From the NCBI RefSeq assembly GCF_000003815.2, contig NC_049979.1, positions 10,091,457 to 10,155,456 on the forward strand: a stretch of 64,000 bases of DNA, in the 5' to 3' direction. Within the stretch, counting starts at the first letter, position 1; each line of letters begins with the position of its first letter. Shown piece after piece: positions 48,101-57,949 of the stretch. The notes below the pieces were generated by a model. That model was not told the DNA's origin and ran no database searches. It saw nothing but the letters and a program-made list of their open reading frames with translations. The position numbers were made by a program, and so were the translations under genes. This DNA comes from Branchiostoma floridae (lineage: Eukaryota > Chordata > Leptocardii > Amphioxiformes > Branchiostomatidae).

Positions 48101-48545
48101 GTCCTGCTGTGTATCTCCGCTTTGTTGGAACCCTCTTGCTCCTGCGAGTTGGAATGCTTCTCTTCACCTTCCTTCTTCTAATATCCTGTGATTCGTCATC
48201 AGAGTCACTGAGTCCCATTTCATCCCACACAGACCCGTCTGACTCATCTGCGTATTTTACCCCAGCATCCTCATCTGAAGAATATACATCGTCCATATCT
48301 TTATAAGAGACCTTTGGTTTCTTAGCGGTGCGAGTGCTTCTTCGTGCTCTTGGAGCAGCAGATCTTCCACCTCCTTTTCCTCTTCTCTTCATTGTTTTGT
48401 CCCCAAAGTTGAGCTGCCTCTGTTCCCACTGTGCCTTGCCTTGAGAAGACCTGCTTCTGGTGCCTGAAGGAGTTTCAGCCAGGTGAGACTTTGCTGACTG
48501 ACATCTAGTGGTATGCTTTGTTCTGTAGCATGACATTCTCTTCAC
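37570..48545 (-). CDS. CCDC82: CCDC82, coiled-coil/DUF4211 nuclear protein (9 exons)
   Basis: Exons in transcript order: 47405-48545, 46786-46943, 40537-40654, 39248-39348, 38776-38841, 38425-38529, 38120-38215, 37822-37923, 37570-37653. All phases agree and give 656 residues. Exon 1 encodes a long Ser/Asp/Glu- and Arg/Lys-rich disordered region with several basic clusters resembling nuclear localisation signals. It ends with a short basic coiled coil (ALERLKRQRDRKKQG). Exon 2 adds an acidic EEEEEEEE stretch then SEDSFIVPDDE. Exons 3-9 match the C-terminal DUF4211 region of vertebrate CCDC82: FxxWVELML, a Cys-rich NQPCHH...MDCQACG element, and CFCQERSELYHGLYHFRYRVFHTC. The molecular role is not established; the sequence suggests a nuclear, nucleic-acid-associated protein. 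The exon 6 acceptor reads TTGCGG|GCATG rather than AG. Introns 2 and 3 hold LINEs. The gene is divergent from RRP15 and convergent with UQCC6. Confidence 0.88.
39518..40498 (-). mobile_element. 5'-truncated LINE, L1/Tx1-like C terminus, in CCDC82 intron 3
   Basis: The open frame 39652-40491 encodes the region after reverse transcriptase in L1/Tx1-type elements. It has the pattern Trp-rich FSTIDPVTRYFQYRLLHKFLP then CSFCHLEEETYCHVFWDCP (a CCHC zinc-knuckle). A 3' UTR follows to an AATAAA plus A-run (plus-strand T-run at about 39523-39537). RT and endonuclease are absent. It sits in the 39349-40536 intron in the same orientation as the gene. Confidence 0.85.
40660..42335. other. CCDC82 intron 2, left part
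   Basis: A frame at 40895-41122 on the minus strand (PNKKKQNPIFAQRTTNMHP...) looks like a piece of some repeat but could not be assigned. A (CA)n run lies at about 42088-42125. Nothing else was recognised. Confidence 0.35.
42088..42125. repeat. (CA)n microsatellite
   Basis: About 36 bp of CA dinucleotide, preceded by a CT-rich stretch, in CCDC82 intron 2. Confidence 0.95.
42336..43405. mobile_element. ~1.07-kb non-autonomous DNA element with inverted ends
   Basis: The left end has ATACCTCCATGAAAA (about 42337-42351) and the right end has TTTTTTCATGGAGGTA (about 43389-43404), a terminal inverted repeat. The interior shows internally repeated blocks: CTCATTAATTATGCAAAT and AAAATGCCCCTG each occur twice or more. 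A CA/GA-rich stretch at about 43322-43370 precedes the right end. There is no transposase. Related ends are seen at 5835 and 8750. Confidence 0.75.
43410..44560. other. CCDC82 intron 2, middle part
   Basis: No coding signal. The right margin merges into the 3' region of the LINE at 44.6-46.7 kb. Confidence 0.35.
44560..46715 (-). mobile_element. LINE with intact 622-aa reverse transcriptase ORF (5'-truncated) in CCDC82 intron 2
   Basis: The frame 44833-46701 encodes most of the RT: IIPIYKKND...[43 protein letters not shown] and the catalytic YLFADDSSLL. A C-terminal region with a Cys-rich CSCGCRSETVSHYLLHCPN motif follows. The apurinic-type endonuclease domain and the first RT residues are missing, and similarity stops at about 46715. 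The ORF is undamaged, pointing to a recent insertion by 5'-truncated retrotransposition. It belongs to the CR1/Jockey superfamily in the wide sense; Crack or CR1 are possible. It sits in the same orientation as CCDC82. Confidence 0.88.
47262..47280. repeat. Poly-A tract
   Basis: About 17 consecutive A in CCDC82 intron 1; length may be unreliable. Confidence 0.9.
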
Positions 48546-49526
48546 TGGTGAACATGTTCAGAAACTTGCCAAACTGTTAGTGTAAACAAGGAGGTTTGGT
48601 GTTAACAAAAACTGAAACATCATAATTATCATCCATTTGAAAATAAAGTTATTAGCCTATTGGTTATTCATTAATCATATTGTTTTTGGGTACAGGTGGG
48701 TAGTCCCTTCAGCCCTATATGGTTGGTTTCATGGACAGAATTCTAACAATTGACAGGTAAACAGAAAAGAAACTTAGGACTAACATTATGGGTCATAAAA
48801 AAAGTGAATTAATATAAAAATTCAATTGTAGGAACAAAATTTATCATACAGAGTAAATGGACGTCAATGATAACGTTAATGGTTAATCATGGACAAAAAT
48901 GCTAATCAAATACATGCATGTGGCTTAGTGGGTTACAGATAATAACAGTTTCCAGATCTGTGTGGAGAATATGAAAAGGGGTGTGAGGATGAGGGTGGGA
49001 GGGGGGCCAAATGATATAACATTTTGGTCCTGTCAGTTCTAAATGACGAGTAATATTAGATAGTAGCAGTCTACACCGGATATGCACTTAGTGCCCAGGA
49101 TGTTGTACTAACACATCAGATGACCCACTATCTGTAGTCCGCGATGATCAAAACAATAAACCCCTACCTCAGTTCAGGTAAAAACACACATACCATTTTC
49201 CCAGGCTCTTCGCGCCAAAACTTGGCCAATGAAGCAGTGGCTTTCAAAGGTCAAAGGTAATTTGCATGTGCAATGAGCTTGCTGGCATGTATGAACACGT
49301 CCCGAAGATACCACATTTAAAAAGGGGATAAAGTTTCTGTCAATGTCATATTTCTTGAAAAGATGTCATAATGCCTATACAATAAAGAACAAAATATTTA
49401 CAAATTACATTATTATTAAACGGTTGACATAACGTTCTTTTTTATCAATCTTTTCAGCTTTAAAAAGTCGTAATATGTTTCGTAACCCCCTTGTATTCCA
49501 TCCGTAATGCTAATGAAAAAATCAAC
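48546..49526. promoter_or_regulatory. Shared upstream region of CCDC82 (minus) and RRP15 (plus)
   Basis: The two start codons face away from each other 981 bp apart with no other gene between. No clear TATA box was seen. GCCAAT at about 49224 is a possible CCAAT-type element. It probably holds both promoters. Confidence 0.5.
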
Positions 49527-52405
49527 ATGGCCGTCCTGCAGACGAAAAACATGTGGGAGCAGAAGAACCGGGATTTTGTGAACGTTTCGTACGGCTCAGA
49601 TGAGGATTCTGGTAGTGAGGCTGACGCAAGTAGTAACGAAGACAATGATGGTATTGTGTGTTGAATTATTCGTGTTTTATTTACTACATCGATCGTATGT
49701 TACTCGTTTAAAAAACGGTTTAGCAGTGCCCCCCTCCCCACACACGTGAACGCAAAACTGTCTCCCTGACTTTTCTTCGGTACAGCAAGAATCTGTCCGG
49801 CTCAGGGCTAACGTTAGTCACTAGTTAAGAAGATAAGGGCATGGATACGTGCAAGACGAGGCCTAGTGGAGGGGGTTTAAGGGCTAGTTTAAGACAGTGG
49901 AAAGCCAGCTAGTACCGGCATTTTGTGATGGTGTACAGTGCTTCTAAAAGTTTTATCTAATCTTATCCGATGATCATAATCAAGGATAGCCGCGATGACT
50001 GTACTTTAATAGGGCTTAATGACTGCGAGCAAGAGAGGCACAAGAAGGGAAAATACAGGGTATTCTCCTGCATCGGTAGTACCAAAAGACGCATTACCAC
50101 ACATTGCCATGCATCACCACACATTACCAGGTTAAACATCAAGGAAGTCAAATATTATGTGGGCATATGTGTTCCCTACATATATAAACATTTCGTAGTT
50201 AATCACTTAATGGGCTTAAAAATTATAGTTGTGCCTAAGATTTCTGCTAGCAAACCACAACTGCCCCGCATGGCATGATAGTGCTGGCGGGCCGGGTCAA
50301 TAACATCAACAACACGATGAGCCGCGATATTTACAACATCGTGCCATGGTTTATCTTGGCAGTGTTTCAAACAGTTGTGTTAGTGGACTAATATAGACAG
50401 ATATATGCAGCTACCATATTCAATCAAGTTAGTCACCATTCACCAACCGCTTTTATCAGTTATTCTTGTTGTTGCGGTTATTCTGCTTGACTTTGCAAGC
50501 TGGAGAATCATTAAACTGTGAGAACTAATATATTTAACCAGGTCTGCCATTTTTTCTCCCGCAAAAAATAGTGACTAGGATGGAACCCAGGCATAAGCCA
50601 GCCAAATTAAGAAAACATGGAAATGTCCTTGTTGTAGTTCAAGTGTATATCATCCATTCTTGGCAGGAAAAGTCTGACATGTTTATGTTGTTTATGTCCC
50701 ATCAGAGATGAGTGATGACCATGATGAAGAGGATAGTCCCACACAGCCTGCAGACTCCACATCAGGGAATGCAGGCTGGGCTGATGCCATGGCCAAGATT
50801 CTGGGGAAGCAAGTGGCAAACAACAAGCAGACTCCAATCTTGGTTAAGAACAAAGAGTTTGAGAAAAGGAAAGAAAAAGAAAGGGAAGAGAAAAAAGAAC
50901 AGACAAAAAAGGTACTGCCATTGTGCCCAATGCCTTTGCAACAAAATTGTATTGTACACATTTGACATTGAATGTAATACGATGCAACGACTGAAGTACA
51001 GTCAAACCTGTACAATTAGCCACCTCTACATAATGGCCACCTGGCCAATGTGACCACCTTTGGTGGTCCCTTAGATATTTTTCCAATTACCCAAGCATTA
51101 AAAATCCTGTTAATCATGACCACCTGTCCACATATAGACCAGATTTTATTGAGTAGTCTTTTTGGACGTCTTGACTAGGGGTGGGTACCGGTACAGAAAA
51201 TTCAGGTCCAGGTCCAAAGGATCAGGTCCAGGTCCGGACCTGAACCTGGACCTGATTCAGTATGACTCATACCAATGGTCCAATTCACTACAAAGCAATC
51301 TGTTTGGTGGAGTATTAGACTTACACTGGCGTTTTAAAATCCTACAACGCTAACTGCACCTGTGCAATTAACTGTAAAACTTGGTAGAAATGACTATAAA
51401 CTCTACTCTACTTCACTCTTGTCATTTTCTTCCACCTGCAAGTGCCAAAACGTGTGAATGCCTGATCAAGTAATCTGTTAATTTTCTAATCGGTCCAACA
51501 TCCGGTCCACGTAATTTTTTTCTTTTCTTCTCATCATTAAAAAACATTGAGTCATCGAATTGTTGATGCAGTAGTGGTACTGTTACTACCTTTTTCTCTC
51601 CCTAGGCAGGAGTAAAGAGACAATGGGAAGAGATGGGCAGAGTAAAACCAGATGTTACAGAGAAGGAAAGGGAAAGGGCACTGCAAAGAATAGCAACAAG
51701 GTGATAATAAACATTTAATACATTTAACACTTGACATCTTCTGCCAATCTTAGGCATTTACATGTGTACATGTTTGGAATGGTTTATTACTCTTAGCAGT
51801 ACAAAGAATAGCAACAAGTTGAAGTATGTGTGTTTAGCACGTAACATCTTCCGTCAATCAGAGGTTTTATCATGTTTGGAGTGGTTGACAAAGAGGGATT
51901 AGTGGCAGTGCTACAGATTAAGCACTCAATTTTGATCTAGATTACTCAAGGTTGTGTTTTGGCCTTTTTTCAGCTCAAAATGAAAATGATGCAATGAACA
52001 GATCCCTTGGGATATATTTGATTGAAGTATTTTCAAGTTATCTCAAAACAGTTGAATGCATGTGTACTGATATGTCTATTTTTACACAACTGTGACCTCA
52101 AGTTAAGGAAACACCTTGGCTTCATCAGAATCCTGTGCTTGATTGTGAACAAATTCCTCTTTGATCCATGAGGTTCATGTTGTTTTATTCTCATTTCCTG
52201 CAGAGGTGTTGTGCAGCTGTTTAACGCTGTTAAGAAGGAACAGAAGACCATCCAGGACAAACTACAGGAGGCTGGACCAACGGAAAGTAAGAGAGCCAAG
52301 GCAATGTCGTCAATCAGCAAAGGTTCATTTCTGGACAAACTCAAGACAACAATGGCATCAGGTGCACCTTGTGGAACAGAGAGAAAAGATAACTCACTTG
52401 ATAAG
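49527..52405 (+). CDS. RRP15: RRP15, ribosomal RNA processing protein (4 exons found, last exon missing)
   Basis: Exons are 49527-49650, 50706-50911, 51606-51700 and 52204-52405, with all phases compatible. Exon 2 has the family hallmark WADAMAKILGK followed by ILVKNKEFEKRKEKE. Exon 3 gives KRQWEEMGRVKPDV and ERALQRIATR. Exon 4 gives GVVQLFNAVKKEQ and SFLDKLKTTM. All occur in this order in vertebrate RRP15. RRP15 acts in the nucleolus in 60S pre-ribosome maturation. The N terminus is acidic and Ser-rich. The conserved end of the family, with a W-x-x-L-R-D-D-F-M-M element, should follow in phase 0 after 52405. I could not find it on the plus strand before 56.3 kb. A possible short ending is CAG|GAAGCT at about 52910, giving EAVAGSRL and a stop, but nothing supports it. 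Confidence 0.87.
50980..51175. repeat. Dispersed repeat with GACCACC/GGCCACC motifs
   Basis: CAGTCAAACCTGTACAATTAGCCACC...TTTGGTGGTCCCTTA in RRP15 intron 2. Part of it resembles 4710-4745 (GTGACCACCTGTCTATAGTGGCCAC). A widespread low-divergence type, but I cannot name the family. Confidence 0.45.
51185..51262. repeat. AGGTCC-rich imperfect palindrome
   Basis: TTCAGGTCCAGGTCC is repeated and then mirrored by GGACCTGAACCTGGACCTGA, centred at about 51237. It is in RRP15 intron 2. Confidence 0.7.
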
Positions 52406-52974
52406 GTAAGAGTATGGTGGTACATGAGGGATTTAATTGGTGCATACAGTATATCAGAAATGCATACAAGATGAATGAGGAATTTGTGATGATTTTGTAG
52501 AGTCCTTTACACACAAGTTAAGCCTTCACGGGTTACTTCACAAATCTTGTTAAATGTTTTGCCAATTCAGGCAGTGTTAGACTTTTTTCAAACATCTCAG
52601 AACCACTTTGCTGTACCTGTTTACAATGCCTTTTGCCCTGCTTTGATGGTTTTAGCATGTACAAAATAAACCACATTAAGGCAATCTTGACATTGATGTA
52701 GTCCATCTGTTACTAATATGTCATTACGGCTTTGATAAACATTTGTTTTACACCTGGCTGGTGCAATGGCTAGCTCACAAGGAAGGCCACAATTTTCAGA
52801 ATATGTTTAGTCTATAAATCGCATCAGTGGTCAATTGGTACAATGTGTTATCTCAACAGGTGCAGTGCAGGTGTCCTTTATGTCTGTAACATAACCATAA
52901 CTGTTCAGGAAGCTGTGGCAGGAAGCAGGCTTTAAATGATTCTCAAGCAGATGTTGGGCTGGGAACCTCTGTGA

Positions 52975-53185
52975 AAATGATTTTGGCAGACGCCGTCTGA
53001 GACGCCGTCTGCCCCGTTTCAGCCGTCTGAGAGGGCGTCTTGCCCGTCCCAGCCGTCCGAGAGCGTTTGAAACGGGCGATGCCGTCCCGACCCCGTCTGA
53101 GCCGTTTCACGTCCAGACGCGTCAGACGGCTAAACGCCCGTCTTAAACGCCTGGGAGCCCGTCTGGGCCGTTTCCAACGTTGTTG
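52975..53185. repeat. GC-rich degenerate short-unit repeat (GCCGTCTGAG)
   Basis: The 10-mer GCCGTCTGAG and variants (CCGTCTGCC, CCGTCCGAG, and the reverse form GACGGC) occur about a dozen times in 200 bp. The spacing is irregular at 10-25 bp. Composition is sharply unlike the AT-rich flanks. Confidence 0.75.
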
Positions 53186-53189
53186 GTGA

Positions 53190-55400
53190 TGGCACGATGA
53201 TTGCCAAACACGCGGCAAGCTGTTTCCAGAGAGGACCGTGAACCAGCGCCCTCTGACGGAAATTTTCTACGTCTCCATTTGCGGTTTCAAGTGCTTTGTG
53301 CTTACATACATTTAATAGTGTCATGACAAGGTCATGTTAATATTCGTTTCCTTCTGATCTAAATCTGAATAACTGAAGAATAAATTCAAATTTCCCATTC
53401 TGCTACCACTACACAAGAAACTAAAATTACCTTTGTAACATGTTAATATCTTTCTCCAAATTTTCTTACGTAGTTGCTTGCATGCGCGACCGTCAGCTGA
53501 CATGGCTGATTTGGTACAAAATGGCGGACTCTTCTGATCCTTGGACAATGATGCCGACTCTAACCTTGCATTTGCGAATTGACAGTCCAAGTAAAAGTCT
53601 GGAAATGAACTATTTAAGTTCCTTGGCGTGTTCTGTCAAAGGTAGCGCGAAGTGGTGTACCCCGGCGGCGGTATAATTTCAATGTACTCGGCAGGTTTGT
53701 GCAACTGAAAGCCGAGAACTAAGGTTCTGAATCAGTTATACGCAGCAGTAAGGATGCGTACTTTCGTAACCGGGATATAGTTACAGAAGTGACACTGTTT
53801 ATAGCTTTCAGTTACTACTTTTCCTGTCCATATTTTGTTTTTCTGGTGGAGGGGATGGATTCTGTCCCTGTCCAGCCCAGTGTTTACATGCATTACACGG
53901 TCGATTAACTGTGGGACAGGCAGAGCCGTGCTAATGACCCTGCGCCAGGGGAGGGCAGCTGCCCTCTCCGTCTGGAAGCAGAGACCGGCTGGGGCCAATT
54001 ATAGCCGCTTAAGGAGCTAGCGAAAAGACAACTTTTAACCTTGAATAAAGTAAAACTGGCCTACAGGTCCGGCATAATACATGGGTAACGCTACAAATCG
54101 ACTATGCTTTCAACTGCATGATGAATAAATGCGCCGCAAGTTCTTGTTGACTGTGTGATTGTTGACATTGCGGCGAGTTCCCGTCGTAAACGGATATCGG
54201 TCTGCTGTTGTGGGGAGGGGCTTCTAAATCGAATTTCCCATCCCCTGCATAGTTAGTCCATGCAAAGCAAGCACTTAAAAACACATTTACCTAAATTTCA
54301 AACCTCAAGTCTTTACCCCCACTGCAAAGCTGGATTTGTTAGGTTTGTTTTGGTTAAAAAAAGCCCGAGTTCAACTTCGGAACTCTCGGCTACAGCCAGA
54401 TGATTGTGATGATGTCAGGATTTCACCCCCTCTCCTAATGGATCAGTCCATGTCCCAGTCATGAATATGAAGGTCACTTACAGGTCAAAGCATGCCAAAG
54501 GTCACAATTTTTGGCAAGATTTTAAAAATATACATGCTTCAGTCCCTCTTGCAGAAACCTCGACCTTTGTGATAAAAATTTACCCAGGGAAAAAATTATC
54601 TAAAAGATTAAGGGCACTTTCTGCGCAACTCCGGAAAAGCACTCCCTCCCCTTGTGAGATGTCGACTGATCGTTTGCGTGGGACTGGCTATCGGCTAATT
54701 AACGGCTAATATTGTAATACCCCTCAATAACCTTGGCGGATCAGATTCTAAAGGACTCCAAATCGGTGTAAATGTGTTGGTCATCTGAACTTACCTGTTG
54801 ACGTGATAGTCGCGTTAGTGTGGTGTTTATTTAGCCCTTGCTGACTTGCTTGGCGCCGGGCGTCTTTGTATTATATTTAATCCCAGTTCAGTCGGGATCT
54901 TTCATGACTTAATTACATAATGATTACACAGAGCAGGAAAAATTTGACTAATGATTTATGGACAAGATGAAGCGTACCAAATACCTGTGCAATCCCCCCT
55001 TGCAAAAGAATTCCGGGGCTCATGTAGGTCGCATTTTTTGGTAACACGCGTGAGTGATTGAACCGTCACGCGTCACGGCTAGCAGTCATCTGTTTGCAAA
55101 AACATTTTCTTGGTGAAAATGTCGGAGGATCGTATAGAACGTGACGTACTAACCGCATTAAATGATTTTGGTATAAATTTTGATTTTACGTACTAGTACG
55201 AAGTGACAACAAAAGTTAAAAGTGGCACTGACTGATGTCGGGCCTGTCAGACTTTAAACCCATCGCGAGTAAACAAAGTAACTTGATCCGCTTAGACTTT
55301 TAGAGTAGATCGCCACCTCCCGTCACGTTTCTTGTATCAGCACACACTACTCTCCAAGCAGAGGTTGAATCGCGCAGATGTCGGCAAAATTACACGGGCG
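53190..55400. other. Intergenic; no gene seen
   Basis: I looked here for the missing RRP15 exon without success. Short frames only; nothing recognisable. Confidence 0.4.
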
Positions 55401-55403
55401 CGC

Positions 55404-55605
55404 TCTTCTTCCGCACTAGAAGTCTAGTGCCGAAGTTACCTCCGCACCAAGGAGGTCCACACAAGGTTTCCAGTGGTGATACGACTTGACCACTGGAGAC
55501 CGAGTGCTGAGACTACTTTCCGCACTAGAAAACGAATGACGACAAACATTCCGCACAGGAAAACCATTGACGACAAATACTCCGCACCGCTTGAAACCGA
55601 GTGCT
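55404..55605. repeat. Degenerate ~31-bp tandem repeat
   Basis: TCCGCAC-tagaaaacgaATGACGACAAA-CAT units occur three times at 55521-55610 with about 31-bp spacing. More diverged TCCGCAC copies lie at 55410 and 55441. Confidence 0.65.
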
Positions 55606-56284
55606 GACAGCCAGCCGCCTGTCACATTTTATACGATCTTCGGACGTACTTCGCGATCGCAGGAAGGTCGGCAAATTTTAAGATCTTCAGAGGGTCTTGC
55701 GTATTTGTCGGCCAAAACCTGTCCCTGTCACATTTCAGCGAGGCTCGTGAGATCGACGGTGAATAAATCTATGACAATGAACCTCCCAATTACCTCTTGC
55801 ACGCGGACAAGGTAACACAAAACGTTCCTCAAAAAAGGTAAGAGATCAATAAATGTTGCTTATTTTGTTGTCGGAATCTTTTTAACCAATTAATGGAATA
55901 CGCGGGCATAATAGAAATGACACGAGAAAAAGGAAAGTGTGTCACAAAGCCAGCCTACATACTACCACAGGGGCCACAATGTTAGAATTACCCTCACATT
56001 CCCAGAAATTCAATATTTGTAAATAAACGGAAGTCGGGCGAACGTCGCCCGAACGTCACCCGACTGACGGGCGTTCGCCATCCGATTTGCGCTCGATGAT
56101 TAATAACTAGGTCTGTGCGTCTTGTACATGAATGTAATGTTGGTATCAATGGGTTGTTATGTTATACAAATATTATTCTTTATTGTCCAACTCTTTTGGT
56201 ACGAAATTTTAAATTCTAATATTCGATGTCTTAACATTTTAACAAAAGTCAATAATAAAGTGTTATTTCACCCTTATACTTATA

Positions 56285-57316
56285 GTGAAAAGACCAGCAT
56301 CAGTGTTCAAGAAAGAAGATGCACTTAGAGAAGGACCTCAGCTTGTAAAAGAGGCCCTAGAAGAAGCTGCTGAGTATCCTCCTTGGCTGCTGAAATTTGG
56401 GAGCATGACCACACCAGGAAACACAGCAGCAAGAGTAGCATCAGATGTTGTGGGTATTGCGGAAACACCGGCCTGTATCAGTTTCATCTTAGCTTTGTGT
56501 GCTCTACTGTGGCCGGTTATCATTGCTGGGGATAATTCTGTTCTCTGTAATGCAGCCAATGAGGCAATGTTTGCAGAATATTACAAGATGTGCACTGGTG
56601 ATGACTTCTACAGTTTGTGGGATTCATTCATGGCTACCATTGGGCAGTTACAGTGCCCTTTGCTGTATCAATTTGTAACTGAGAAACTTTTTGTGGGATT
56701 GTTAACAAAAAAACACAGTGTCGATGCCCCCCGTTCAAGTGCCAGTAGTGTAGACATAACTATATCTAACACTGAAGAGCAGGTACTCAGGTACGTTGCT
56801 GGGTTCATCCCACATGCACTGCTAAGACGCTATAAAAGGTACAACAATAGAACCGCTCAACTCTATGTAGCTGTTCTGCAGCAATGGAAAGTTTCAGCTG
56901 TAACGCACACACATACCACTTTTCTGCAATATACTGAAGGATGGGTTAATGCAGTAAATCGCGGGGGGCTATTTGTTGTCACTGATGAAGTATACCTATT
57001 CTTCCGTGCTGTAGAGAAAGTTGTCAGGACCACTGCTAACTTTGATCAAGTATCCAAGGGTAAGCTAACTGGGATTAAAGAGGACATCATGAAGAACCTG
57101 GAGTCAAGTTTCTTAGTGAACAAATACTGGTGTACTATTGCCTCAAGTATTGCAAATGAGAAGGCCAGTATTAAATTGTTGGAGACAGTCCTGATCTATT
57201 ATGTGAACCTAAGATGCCGGTCATTTGCAGATGCGTATAATCTTGTTACAAGACATAAAGACAATGAAGGCGCATCTAAGAAGGGTGAAAAGTCCCTTAG
57301 AAAATCACTGAACTGA
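56285..57316 (+). CDS. Unidentified 343-aa protein, possibly transposase-derived; likely a 3' exon
   Basis: The frame opens directly after an acceptor-like ACCCTTATACTTATAG|TG, so it may be the last exon of a spliced gene rather than a complete one. The first ATG-equivalent in frame is not obvious, and the nearest start is internal. No transmembrane segment or signal peptide is convincing, although LALCALLWPVII is hydrophobic. Two patterns recall the C-terminal part of DNA-transposase-related proteins: VLRYVAGFIPHALLRRY and VNRGGLFVVTDEVY, like the Y-V-A-G-Y...G-G-L pairs of P-element/THAP-type transposases. No DDE triad can be assigned, so function is unknown. Codon use is consistent and the frame has no stops over 1 kb, which argues that it is or recently was coding. 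A 68-bp satellite array begins 177 bp after the stop. Confidence 0.55.
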   Translation: MKRPASVFKKEDALREGPQLVKEALEEAAEYPPWLLKFGSMTTPGNTAARVASDVVGIAETPACISFILALCALLWPVIIAGDNSVLCNAANEAMFAEYYKMCTGDDFYSLWDSFMATIGQLQCPLLYQFVTEKLFVGLLTKKHSVDAPRSSASSVDITISNTEEQVLRYVAGFIPHALLRRYKRYNNRTAQLYVAVLQQWKVSAVTHTHTTFLQYTEGWVNAVNRGGLFVVTDEVYLFFRAVEKVVRTTANFDQVSKGKLTGIKEDIMKNLESSFLVNKYWCTIASSIANEKASIKLLETVLIYYVNLRCRSFADAYNLVTRHKDNEGASKKGEKSLRKSLN

Positions 57317-57492
57317 ACCTCTTATTGCCTTCTTGTATATAAGGCAGTGTTTGTTATGATATACATGTTTATATACATCTGTGGCTTTTATTGCCACAAC
57401 ACCATTTGTACAGTAAAATCCTGTTGTACTAGTAGCTCGAACTACTATTTTTTACAACTAGTTCTGATCTAGTGATAAGTTGTATATACTCA

Positions 57493-57927
57493 TTACCTCT
57501 TTGTCACGACTTTGTTACATTGCTGTATATACTGCTGCAGTACCATGGGTTGTACATACATTACCTCTTTGTCACGACTTTGTTACATTGCTGTATATAC
57601 TGCTGCAGTACCATGGGTTGTACATACATTACCTCTTTGTCACGACTTTGTTACATTGCTGTATATACTGCTGCAGTACCATGGGTTGTACATACATTAC
57701 CTCTTTGTCACGACTTTGTTACATTGCTGTATATACTGCTGCAGTACCATGGGTTGTACATACATTACCTCTTTGTCACGACTTTGTTACATTGCTGTAT
57801 ATACTGCTGCAGTACCATGGGTTGTACATACATTACCTCTTTGTCACGACACTTTGTTACATTGCTGTATATACTGCTGCAGTACCATGGGTTGTACATA
57901 CATTACCTCTTTGTCACGACACTTTGT
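57493..57927. repeat. 68-bp tandem array, 6.4 copies
   Basis: The unit begins TTACCTCTTTGTCACGAC and ends GTACCATGGGTTGTACATACA. Unit starts are 57493, 57561, 57629, 57697, 57765, 57833 and 57903. Copies are essentially identical except for a 2-bp AC insertion in the sixth and the partial seventh. No plus-strand frame contains a stop inside the unit, so all three frames stay open through the array. It lies 23 bp from the BEN gene stop codon, on the 3' side of that gene. Confidence 0.97.
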
Positions 57928-57949
57928 TTAACCTCCTTGGTAAAACGAA

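Noticed and set aside
47752-48306. Several 74-89-aa Ser/Leu-rich plus ORFs
   Set aside because: Antisense shadows of CCDC82 exon 1 (Ser/Asp/Glu-rich on the real strand).
52406-52474. Read-through end of RRP15 after exon 4
   Set aside because: Possible as an intron-retention isoform, but the strong GTAAGA donor argues for splicing.
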